DNA of 55,000 nt from Symbiodinium natans (lineage: Eukaryota; Sar; Dinophyceae; Suessiales; Symbiodiniaceae), in NCBI GenBank assembly GCA_905221605.1, contig CAJNDS010002255.1, positions 457,501 to 512,500 of the forward strand, in the 5' to 3' direction. The position numbers and the translations under genes were made by a program. The notes below the pieces were generated by a model. The model made no database searches. It worked only from the letters and a program-made list of their open reading frames with translations, and was not told the origin of the DNA. Shown piece after piece: positions 46,143-55,000 of this stretch (position 1 is its first letter; each line of letters begins with the position of its first letter).

Positions 46143-46560
46143 CCAGGGGGTTACAATTTCCGCAAGCAAAGGGGTAGTTCTTAGTAGCTACGTACCCCTC
46201 ATATACCCCTTATACACCCACTCTATACCCCTTCTATACCCCCTTCTATACCCCTTCTATACCCCTTCTAGACCTTCTAGACCCTATAGAGTTAGAGTGG
46301 GTTCATCATCGGCCCAAGGTCAGAGAATTCTTTTTTCTTTAGGAGCCCTCGGTGCGAGTACGTGCCAGTCAGCTACTGTCTTGCAACTGTAGCCCTAAAC
46401 CCTAAACCCTAAACCCTAAACCCTAAACCCTAAACCCTAAACCCTAAACCCTAAACCCCAAACCCTAAACCCTAAACCCTAAACCCGTAACCCGTAACCC
46501 GTAAACCCTAAACCCTAAACCCTAAACCCTACACCCTCTATCCCCCCCCCCCCCCCGCCA
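46143..46560. repeat. TACCCCTTCTA minisatellite, CCCTAAA array and C run
   Basis: TATACCCCTTC units at 46190-46285; CCCTAAA array 46391-46533; C run 46540-46556. Confidence 0.8.
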
Positions 46561-47680
46561 TGGTCTTATTGTGTTGCGCAGCCGTTTTGCTCCCAGCATG
46601 GGCTGGCTGGATGATTGGAGTCTGAAGCCTGGACCTCAAAGCCTTGAATCCGAAACCATCAGGTGTCAACAGGGCAAGCTAAGTGTATCTTGAGTGCGGA
46701 GGATGTGCAGCAGACACACCGAACAGCAGTACACACACACACAGAGCTGCAAAGAATGATGGGCAACGAATCCCCCACAATGTAAAGTAGCAGACCGGCC
46801 CTGCAAGTGCCCAAACCATGTCGCTGTTCGCTTTGTGCCTGCTGGCGTCTGACAGGAAGTGGGTGAGGCCTAGCCGGCCTAATCCGGGATGTCCGCAGCA
46901 TGAAGAGCAATCGTCAGGATGTTGGGGCTCATCCTGTGGCAAGAGGAACTCATTAGCAGCTGGCAGCTTTGGTAGTCAGCAGGGTGCTTCAACAACCTAC
47001 AGCAGGGAGGCTAATTCATTATTCCCGGGTTGCTTCATGGTGCTTAGGCGCAAAACCGACAGTTGTCCAGAAGCAAGTTGCAGGATGTGCTCTGCCGATG
47101 CCTGCAAAAGACGGGAGGTGGCGCTTGTCTCGGCGAGAGCATCCCACGTGAATTGGCAGCTAAGTAGGTACGCTCGCATCTTCACCTCTTCTGAGGGCCG
47201 CTTCATCCCACACCAGCAACTGTACACTACAGGACAGTATGAGAGGGTGACATTCGGAGAAGCTGCAAATATAGGCCGGAGAAGTTCATCGACTTGTTTC
47301 TTGCGTCGAGCCTTCCTAGCCTATCTCTCCTCTATCATCTTCTATAGGGCAAGCACCCCGGCTTCTTAGGACGGGCTAAGCAGAGCGGTCAAAGTGATTT
47401 GCGACAACCTGCTGCAAACATGTCATTGAAGGAAAAATGATTTGTGCAGACATGGGCAAAATGCTCTGAAGCTCGCAATTAACAGGCAAGGCCACGTTCA
47501 AACTAATCCAGGTGCTACGTACTTGAAACTCTCGGCCTCATTGCACGCGACGCCGCCACGAGAGAAGAGCAGGGAGTCTGCGTTCGGAGGTTTTGGCCTC
47601 CTGCATGTCTGCCTACCCGAAATAAAGAGGTAGCGAACCGCAGCATGAGAGTGATGTTCTCCAAAATCGTAAGCCTAACG

Positions 47681-47681
<1 letters not shown>

Positions 47682-47752
<71 letters not shown>
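47682..47752. repeat. CTG microsatellite, about 24 units
   Basis: Nearly pure CTG ending in CTGTTGCTATTG. Open in all frames (Leu, Cys, Ala/Ser/Gln), hence no coding evidence. Confidence 0.9.
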
Positions 47753-47758
<6 letters not shown>

Positions 47759-48051
47759 TATTGCTATAGGTCGTATGTGCTGCGGTTGTTGCCATGCATG
47801 ACATGCTGTTGGTTCACGAGTTCTGCGAGGGTGCTCAGCAAGATTTGATTTTGTAGACACGCAGGGCCAGTGCGCAAGTTGCATGAACAATCTTTCGGGC
47901 ATGGTCAACATTCGAGTCTCGTTTATTCAGGTCAGCAATTTTGCACATGAAGTGCTGCACATGGCCAGCGTTGCAGGTGCAAGAGCACGAGCTTGGCCTA
48001 GGTCCTAGGTTGTTAGCATGAAATGATGCTACCCATCCAGTCATGCCATCT

Positions 48052-48096
48052 GTGTTGCTGCTGCTGCTGCTGCTGCTCCTGCTGCTGCTGCTGCGG
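48052..48096. repeat. Second CTG microsatellite
   Basis: About 14 CTG units with CTC and CGG interruptions. Confidence 0.85.
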
Positions 48097-48180
48097 CTGG
48101 ACAGTTCTGACCACAACCCTCCTAAAACCTCCATAGTCTCATTCTGTCTCGTTGCCGTTTTGGTCCGCTACCAATGGCGT

Positions 48181-50206
48181 GATCGCATGGAGGATGAGGA
48201 TTTAGGACCTGAACTCAAAACCCTAAACTCTACACCCTGAACCCAACACCCTAAACTCTACACCCTGAACCCACCACCCTAAACTCAACACCCTGAACCC
48301 TAAACCCCTAAGCCAAAAAAACCTAGCGCCCGGCTCTTGAGGAGTGCGGGTGCACCGAGCCCGTGGAGTCGGCGGATGCGGTTAGAGAGTTTAGGGTTTA
48401 GGGTTTAGGGTTTAGGGTTTAGGGTTTAGGGTTTAGGGTTTAGGGTTTAGGTTTAGGGGGTCATGTGTCTAGACTATCTTCAGAAAATATCGGAAGTCGG
48501 TTCAAGGTTTAGGGGTAAGTAAGTAAACAAATTGGACTCCAAACCCCGAACCTTCTTGTGTTGACCTCAACACCATCCCTAACTGCCCTCAGCTGCCACC
48601 CAGCGCAAACTCCATGGCGTAATGCGCTGGACTGCGCCAGGGTCTGAGCCGTTTCGCCACTGGGAGGGGGGCTCAAGGGCCGGGGTGGTTCAAAATAGGT
48701 GTAAGCCTATGTAAGTGGCTGTGCTGCCCGAAACCTTAATTATACGTCCTAAGGCCCTCAAACCTAAGCCATCCAACTCAAAACCCCAGACCCTAAGCTT
48801 TGAAGATTCGTAGACCCACATCCTGAGGCTGAATGCCACCCTGCCCTGGACGGATGCCTTGCAGGCAAGCTGCACAGGAAGCTCAGCTGAAACTTACTAG
48901 CGTTCAGCAAGAAATTCGGGAAGTAGGTATGCATTTTCCCAAGATGCCCCTTCAAGGGATGAAAGAGTACCCAAACTCCCCACTTCCCTGCGAAGAGCCA
49001 GTAAGCTGAATAATGCATGCTCGGTTCATGGCTGCGCATGCCGGGCCACGGTGCCATGTTCAGAGCTTAGGGTTCAGGGTTCAAGGATCGGAGATTTCAA
49101 GTCCTAAACCCTCGGCCCTTCTTGCAAACTTTCAGCCGCCCAAACTTCAGTCCCTCAAGCCCGTCAAGCCCCTTGCGCAAGTTAAGCCGCTCAAGCCCTT
49201 CAAGCCCCTCACCCCTTAAGCCCCGAAACCCCTGGCCTAAGACTCCAACCCGGTTTAGGGTTTAGGGTTTAGGGCCCAACCCTAAACCAGCCAAGGAATC
49301 CACGGTGCATGTCGCAGCCGCTTGCGCCTGTCTTCCTTTCTCGGCCACGGCCAAGGTGGAGACACGGGGGTTGCTGAAAAGTGGGGAACCTCATGCACCG
49401 CAAAATAGTAGAATCCTGATTTTCTTGAATCCCCCCCCCCCCCACCCACCAACCGCCGAAAAAAGGGTACCCCCTACTTTTCGGAACCCCTCCATGTGGG
49501 GGTTGAGGGTTTATGGGCTTAAGGCTTCAGGACAGGTTTAGGGATTGAGGATTGGGGGGGGGGGGGGGGGTTTGGGGCTCTAGAGCGTGCAGGGTTTAGG
49601 GCTGTGTGGTTCAAGCCTGCGGGTGTAGGGTGTAGGGCTGAGATGTTCAGGGTTGTCCCGTGCGCAGCCTTACGATTGGGGTTCAGAAGGACTACCGAGT
49701 GCTGCACAACCGACCTGGTCAAATACATCTTCTTTACCGTCCACAACCGCGCAACCCTTTAAGCAGCAACCTCATTGTTCAGTTCCTTTTCTTTTGTTTC
49801 TGGGGTTTTTTTGACAGACTTCATCAACAGCGAATTTCTCTCGCTCTCTCTCTCTCTTTTCTCTCTTTCTTTCTCTCTCTCTCTCTCTCTTTCTTTCCTT
49901 CTTTCCTTCTTTCTTTTCCCTTTCCTCGTGCTTCATTCATTCATTCATTCATTCATTCGTTCGTTCATTCATTCATTCATTCATTCATTCATTCATTCAT
50001 TCATTCATTCATTCATTCTCTTTGCATGTCGTCCGTTCGAATGTACCTGGTGGTCACAACGCAGCTAGGGGCACAGCGAGCCCTTGGTCCCGAATCCTGA
50101 AGTTCCGGCTGCCCGGCGTTGGGAATGGAGATTTTGCCGCCGTAGGTATGATGTGGGTTTAGGGTTTAGGGTTTAGGGTTTAGGGTTTAGGGTTTAGGGT
50201 TTGCAG
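48181..50206. repeat. Telomere-like arrays, CTTT and ATTC microsatellites, unique blocks
   Basis: CCCTAAACTCTACA units at 48225-48310; a possible exon after CCTAG at 48327-48380 (RPALEECGCTEP) is ambiguous in frame. TTTAGGG at 48388-48450; CTCTTT tract 49835-49920; ATTC tetranucleotide repeat 49930-50018; TTTAGGG at 50157-50200, directly before the next exon. Confidence 0.7.
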
Positions 50207-50301
50207 GTGCCAACGACCCATATGGCCAGAACCTCTATGGCCAGCAAGGCTATGGCCAGCAAGGCTACGGCCAACAAGGCTTTGGCCATGGCTACGACCA
50301 G
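50207..50301 (+). CDS. Exon with YGQQG repeats
   Basis: Reads ANDPYGQNLYGQQGYGQQGY, then GQQGFGHGYDQ. Acceptor TTTGCAG|G directly after a TTTAGGG array; GC donor CAG|GCCA. The repeat units vary at third codon positions (CAG/CAA, TAT/TAC), which supports selection on the protein. Confidence 0.75.
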
Positions 50302-51691
50302 GCCAGATTTGCTAGTCGGAATTCCTTGGGTCTTACAGTAGCAGGACAAATTTTGACACATGGACCCTGGAGATGTTGAGGGCTGGTTGTGGCATGCTGG
50401 CTGAGACCAACCTCCTCTGTCATGACCTGCACATCCGCAGGACTTAAACATGAAGGAAGAGGAGGCGGCGGAGGAGGAGGACATGGAGGAGAAGTCCGAG
50501 CATCTGACGCGGCTTCCTAAGTCTCCCTGTAGACTGCCCCTGTGTTCGGAAGCCCTGGGAGTTCCAAAGAGTGAGCAGAAAGGCCTGGAGCATAAAATCA
50601 CGCAGCTTGGCCAGACTGGCAACCTCAAACAAATGGAACGCTAGGTTTAGGGTTGAGGCTGTCCGATGAAAGCTCTAGCAACTCTGCCAACTCTAGAATC
50701 CCCGCCCCAGCAGTAGCAATGCTATTGTCCTGTAGGACTGGCCACAATTGTGGCGTGAGCATTGAAGTCGTACAGACATCGCAAGAGAATGTGATCACCC
50801 CGACCCCCCCCCCCCCAACCCAAAAGCCTAAACCATAAACCCTGAACCTATAAACCCTGAACCTATAACCCTGAACCCTGAACCCTAAACCCTTAAACCC
50901 TAAACCCTGAACCAAAACCCGCAAAACCAGCCTCAAGCTGGCGCGGTATCGATCCCGTGGCCTCAAACTTGCAGGGCTCAAGGAGCCCTCCGCCCCGAAA
51001 CAACCCTACACCCTAAACCCTAAACCCTAAACCCAAAACCCAAAACCCTAAGCCCAAAACCCTAAACCCTAAACCCTAAATCCTGCCGAATTCTGAATTC
51101 GGAGTCAGGCACATGACCTGCGGCATCTCTTCCGGGGCCGAGGGTGGCAGCCAGGTGACGTGCGGTGTCCCAATGCGCCCTCTCCCTGGCATGCCCTGGA
51201 GCTAAACCGCGCAAAGTCTTGGGGTTTAGGGTTTTGGGGTTTGGGGTTTAGGGTTTTGGGGTTTATGGATTTAGGGTTTGAGGGTTTAGGGTTTAGGGTT
51301 AGCCCTCCTATAGGCAAGCCTTCAGCCCTAAAACCTCAGGGAGGGTTTAGGTCCAGAGGCAAGATGTCTGAGCATCTCGAAAGGCTTATGGGCTTTAAAA
51401 AGTTGACCGCGCTAAGATCCAAGAAGACTTCAACCCCGAAATGTCTGAATCTTGGGTTTAGGGCCTTTAAGGTTTAGAGGAACGCTAGACCCTAAACCCT
51501 AAACCCTAAACCCTCAACCCGCAACCCTCAACCCCAAACCCAATTCAAACCCGGGTTGCCCTTTAATGGGCCTTTGTTGTGCCGTAGCTGGGGCAGGGGG
51601 CGTGCGTACAAGATCCCAGCACTGTATCCCAGACCTGCGAAGGTACCGGGACAAAGCCACCGGAGCACCTTACATCATGCCGGCGCCCGAA
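50207..51691 (+). CDS. Third gene, four exons: YGQQG repeats, acidic stretch, YL1-like motif
   Basis: Exons 50207-50301, 50441-50511, 51384-51425 and 51643-51691 can be joined in one frame. They encode a YGQQGYGQQG low-complexity run, an acidic helix (MKEEEAAEEEDMEEKSEHL), a basic run (LMGFKKLTALRSKK) and YRDKATGAPYIMPAPE. The last resembles the YRDPxTGxPY core of the YL1 C-terminal domain found in chromatin-remodelling subunits (Vps72, Ies6), but the preceding Cys/Thr-Gly part of that domain is not evident, so this is only a suggestion. Gly/Tyr/Gln repeats are common in RNA-binding or condensate-forming proteins. Donors used are GC, GC and GA. Both ends of the gene are missing or uncertain. 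Confidence 0.45.
50441..50511 (+). CDS. Exon with acidic helix
   Basis: DLNMKEEEAAEEEDMEEKSE then HLT plus two bases; GC donor. The same frame stays open to TAG at 50642, so it could instead be the last exon of the gene. Confidence 0.6.
51384..51425 (+). CDS. Exon, LMGFKKLTALRSK
   Basis: Start may be 51364 instead (MSEHLER precedes in frame). Needs a GA donor. The frame runs on to the G|GTTTAGGG at 51456. Confidence 0.4.
51643..51691 (+). CDS. Exon, YRDKATGAPYIMPAPE
   Basis: Acceptor GCGAAG|G, donor GC or, nine bases on, GT. An earlier acceptor (CCCAG, 51632) adds LRR and is also possible. Confidence 0.5.
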
Positions 51692-54600
51692 GCAGTGTTG
51701 GTCCTGGGCCTTGGGTCAGTCTCGAGGACGTCTTCGTGGGTTCCCCCTAAACCCTAAACCCTAAACCCTAAACCCTAAGCCCTAAACCCTAAACCCTAAA
51801 CCCCAAACCCTAAAGCAGATCCTTAAGCCCCTGATCCCAGAGCGACAGGAAGTGTTTGGATTCTATTCAGGTATTTGGGCTCTGCAGCTCACACCTTTGT
51901 AGCTCACACCTTTGTGGTGCTTTACTGTAACTTTAGATCTTTAGCCTTTTTGGGCTTGTTGGGTTTCTTAACAAGGCAGCTAAAAATGTATACATACACA
52001 ATGTATATATATATATATATATACACATGTACACATACAAACATACATACACATACAGACAAGACTTCTTAAACCCCTCTAAACCTCCAAATCGCAAACG
52101 ACCTCTGCCCTCCCGAAAGTCACCCTCCCAAACCCGAAGAGGAATGATAATCATAACACTAGTACTAAGAAGAAGAATAATTATAAGAAGAAGAATAATA
52201 GGAATATTAATAAGAATAATAAGAATAATAAGAATAATCAGAATAATCAGAATAATAAGAATAATCAGAATAATCAGAATAATCAGAATAATAAGAATAA
52301 TAAGAATAATAAGAATAATAAGAATAATAAGAATAATAAGAATAATAAGAATAATAAGAATAATAAGAATAATAAGAATAATATGAATAATAAGAACAAG
52401 AAGAATAAGAAGAAAAATAAGAAAATAATAAAGAATAAATGGAAACCTCAACTGCGCGCCGGCCGGCTTTTGAGGCCGCTCTACACGGAGCCCGTCGGCC
52501 CCAAGGGAGGCCTGGTCCTAGGAGTCTAAGAAGGTTTAAGGTTCAGGGGGGGGGGGGTTTAGGGTTTAAGGTTTAGGGTTTAGGGTTTAGGGTTTAGGGT
52601 TTAGGGGTTGGGCCCTTTGGTTCTCTCCTTTCAAGACGTGAGGAGGAGGACAACAGTCTACAGTCGTGCCCTGGGGTTGTGCCCCCAAAGGGTTCCTTAT
52701 GATGGCCCTTCTACAACCGCAAGGATCTTCAAAAAGGGTCCCCCAAACCCAGCCGAGGGTACGACCTTAAGTGTGGGAGGGGAGGTTGAAGCCTTCGACC
52801 CGGGACCCCCTGAAAACCCTCAGCCCTCAAACCCTCAACTCTCAAACCCTCAACCCAAATTTGTTGACCTCAGAACCTTCAAGCCCAAACCATAAAACCC
52901 TAAACACTTAACACCCTAAACCCCTAAACCCAACTCCAGCGAGAGACCGCCAGAACCCTAAACCCTAAGTCTTCAGGTCTGGGGTTTTAGGGTTTAGGGT
53001 CTAGGGGTGCAGGTAAACCCTAAGCCCTTAGACCCCAATCCTTCAACCCCAAAAGCCTAAAAGCAACTTGCTCCAGAAGGATCATAAAGACATCTTTCTC
53101 TGCAAGCCCTTAGTTCGGGTTTACGAAAATAGTTCAGGGTTTAGGGTTTAGGGTTTAGGGTTTAGGGTTTAGGGTTTAGGGTTTAGGGTTTAGGGGACCC
53201 CTAAACTAAATCGTAGGATTCCCTTAGAATAAGGACCCCCATAAGGTACCACTAACTTCGAAACCGCCAAATCCCTAAGGCGAGTGCATGTCATCGGCTC
53301 GCATGTCCCCTCCCTGTAACTCTCACGGAGCCCCCTGCCCCGAATCCCAAACGAAGTAATCCCAGAATCCCCAAAACCCTGGAAGCCTCCCACCCTAGGC
53401 CCTAAACCCTGAACCCTGAACCCTAAACCCTAAACCCTAAACCCTAAACCCTAAACCCTAAACCCTAAACCCTAAACCCTAAACCCTAAACCTTAAACCC
53501 TAAACCCTAAACCCTAAAGTTCTAAACCTAAGAGTTATAAACCCAAGAACCCGACCCCTGACTCTCCGGGAGGCGCTGCCTCTGCCGAGCGGGCGGGCGC
53601 GGCAGGAGGCCCCACTCCTTTCTAGGGTTATAGGGCTTTAGGTTTTTAAGGTTTTTCTGGGGTTTTAGTGTTTTCAGGATTTTTTTTGGGATTCAGGCTT
53701 TAGTTTTGTTGGGTTTTAAGGGGTTTTAGGTTCTTTAGGTTTTAGGGTTTTGGGTCTTTTGGCGTTTCAGGGTTCAGGGTTTTCAGGGTCTAGGGTTTTG
53801 CTGTTTTTGGTTTTTGTTTAGGGTTTTAGGGCATTAGGCTTTAGGGTTTTTAGGGTATTCGGGATTTAGGAGTTTAGGGTTTTAGGGTTTAGGGTTTTCA
53901 GGGTTTTAGTGTGTAGGGTTTTAGGGTTTTAGGGCTTTTAGGGCTTTTAGGGTTTTTAGGGTTTTTAGGGTTTTAAGGGTTTTTAGGGTTTTCAGGGGTT
54001 TTAGGGTTTTCAGGGTTTTTGGGGTTTTGGGGTTTTTAGGGTTTTGGGTTTTAGGGTTTTAGGGTTTTAGTGTGTGTTTGGGTTTTCGGGTTTAGGGACT
54101 TGGGGTTTTAGTGTTTTTAGGGTTTGGGGTCCCTTTTGTTGAGCCCCCCCCCCCCGCCCCGGCCCCCCGCCCCACCCACCCCTTTGTAGCAAGCAGGGGG
54201 GAGGTTTCACTTCAGGGTTTAGGGGTCCAGGGTTTTGTAGGCTTGGAATTCACGGTTTAGGGTTTAGGGTTTAGGCTTAGGCTTAGGCTCTAAATTTAAT
54301 CAGGGGTTTGGGGGGGGGGGGGGGGGGGGGGGGGGGGATGGGTAGGGCCCAAGCAAGCATCATCCACCTGACGCGTATCCCTGAACCCGAAACTCCGCAA
54401 AATCCCCCAACCCGGTGCACTAGGAAGCCCGGTGATACTGAAGCCTGAGTACGCCGCAAAGGAGCTCAACTAAGTTCCCAGAGTTGTTTTTTTTTCTTAG
54501 TAAGTGGGAAGAGTGCAGAGTGTCCCTATTCCGGCAGCTTGCAATTTCAGTTCCTTGACAGGAGCCCAGCATTTCATAACGCATCCCCAGGGTTGCTCCT

Positions 54601-54990
54601 AGAGCAGACCCTGAATCCTCAACGCAGAGGACCTGTCAATTACACTCCATACTTTCACACTTCTTCCGGCTTTCCCGGGGCGAGGCAAAGCTTCAAACTC
54701 AAAGCACCCTAAACCCTAAACCCTAAACCCTAAACCCTAAACCCTAAACCCTAAACCCTAAACCCTAAACCCTAAACCCTAAACCCTAAACCCTAAACCC
54801 TAAACCCTAAACCCTAAACCCTAAACCCTAAACCCTAACCATAAACCCTAAACCCTAAACCCTAAACCCTAAACCCTAAACCCTAAACCCTAAACCCTAA
54901 ACCCTAAACCCTAAACCCTAAACCCCTAAACCCCTAAACCCCTAAACCCCTAAACCCTGTTCATGTACGCGATTGTTTTTCTTACGATTT
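51692..54990. repeat. Right end: telomere-like arrays, AATAAG repeat, TTTTAGGG tract
   Basis: CCCTAAA at 51746-51812; TA repeat at 52003-52022; AATAAG/AATCAG repeat at 52180-52400; TTTAGGG at 52556-52605 and 53135-53193; MITE-like copy 53196-53270; CCCTAAA at 53398-53518; degenerate TTTTAGGG octamers at 53625-54130; G run 54310-54339; CCCTAAA at 54706-54957. Possible exons after GAG at 52475 (AALHGARRP or, in another frame, LYTEPVGPKGGLVLG) and after GGGAG at 53567 (ending GGPTPF and TAG) are too short to be sure. Confidence 0.7.
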
Positions 54991-55000
54991 ATAGTTTGAA

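Larger units (their letters stand above)
46561..48180. other. 1.6-kb low-repeat block, possibly 3' UTR or a separate gene
   Basis: Complex sequence without telomere-like units. A 184-codon plus-strand frame (46818-47369) has mixed composition but no recognisable domain and overlaps open minus-strand frames, so I do not call it a gene. It could be 3' untranslated sequence of the channel gene or an unrecognised exon. Two CTG microsatellites lie in it. Confidence 0.4.

Noticed and set aside
46818-47369. 184-codon plus-strand frame as a gene
   Set aside because: Mixed composition but no domain, no splice or codon evidence, and open frames on the other strand; left as an unassigned block.
52027-52386. 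Frame of repeated Ile-Arg-Ile
   Set aside because: Translation of the AATAAG microsatellite.
1-54990. Plant origin suggested by TTTAGGG
   Set aside because: GC-AG splicing, AG|G acceptors, micro-exons with dinoflagellate-type channel sequence and array-filled introns do not fit land plants.

Overview
The window looks like nuclear DNA of a dinoflagellate. About a third or more of it is interstitial telomere-like sequence (TTTAGGG on the plus strand, CCCTAAA where reversed, plus 7-, 8- and 9-base variants). Between these arrays lie very short GC-rich coding blocks, all on the plus strand. Many blocks end at a GC rather than a GT splice donor and begin after AG, usually AG|G. GC/GA donors, AG|G acceptors, one-directional gene order and TTTAGGG repeats together fit dinoflagellates. 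I cannot name the genus. No bacterial-style gene, tRNA, rRNA or CRISPR array was seen.

Layout. (1) 2095-6828: the 3' part of a small EF-hand protein gene, eight exons of 27-99 bases, with two clear calcium-binding loops and a TGA stop. (2) 8190 to about 46013: one very fragmented gene for an ion channel of the voltage-sensor plus cyclic-nucleotide-binding (HCN/CNG/EAG-like) class. Its possible ATG is at 8190. A soluble, probably helical N-terminus is encoded at 8.2-14.8 kb, S1-S6 and pore at 16.0-33.1 kb, the C-linker at 33.4-40.0 kb and the cyclic-nucleotide-binding domain at 40.6-43.1 kb. A possible last exon ends at 46013. From 16011 to 43127 I place 26 exons (21-126 bases) that join to exactly 453 codons, 5% of that span. 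(3) 50.2-51.7 kb: four exons of a third gene with YGQQG repeats, an acidic stretch and a YRDxxTGxPY motif, with possible further exons to 53.6 kb.

The intron that splits the pore (21140-32253) holds a 10.4-kb element with perfect 27-bp inverted ends and a 10-bp direct repeat at its flanks. It is built from a 309-bp palindromic satellite, a CATC-rich minisatellite, a ~230-bp repeat family in both orientations, and a nested 2.1-kb inverted-repeat element inserted in a TA microsatellite. The intron 36251-39970 holds a second pile of unrelated tandem repeats. Short palindromic MITE-like elements (three families) are scattered through the window.

The most unusual feature is the gene architecture. 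Nearly every intron is made of telomere-like repeats, often TTTAGGG after the donor and CCCTAAA before the acceptor, around exons averaging about 50 bases. Exon borders were read by eye from reading frame, splice dinucleotides and family patterns. No alignment or transcript was available, so single borders may shift by a few codons.
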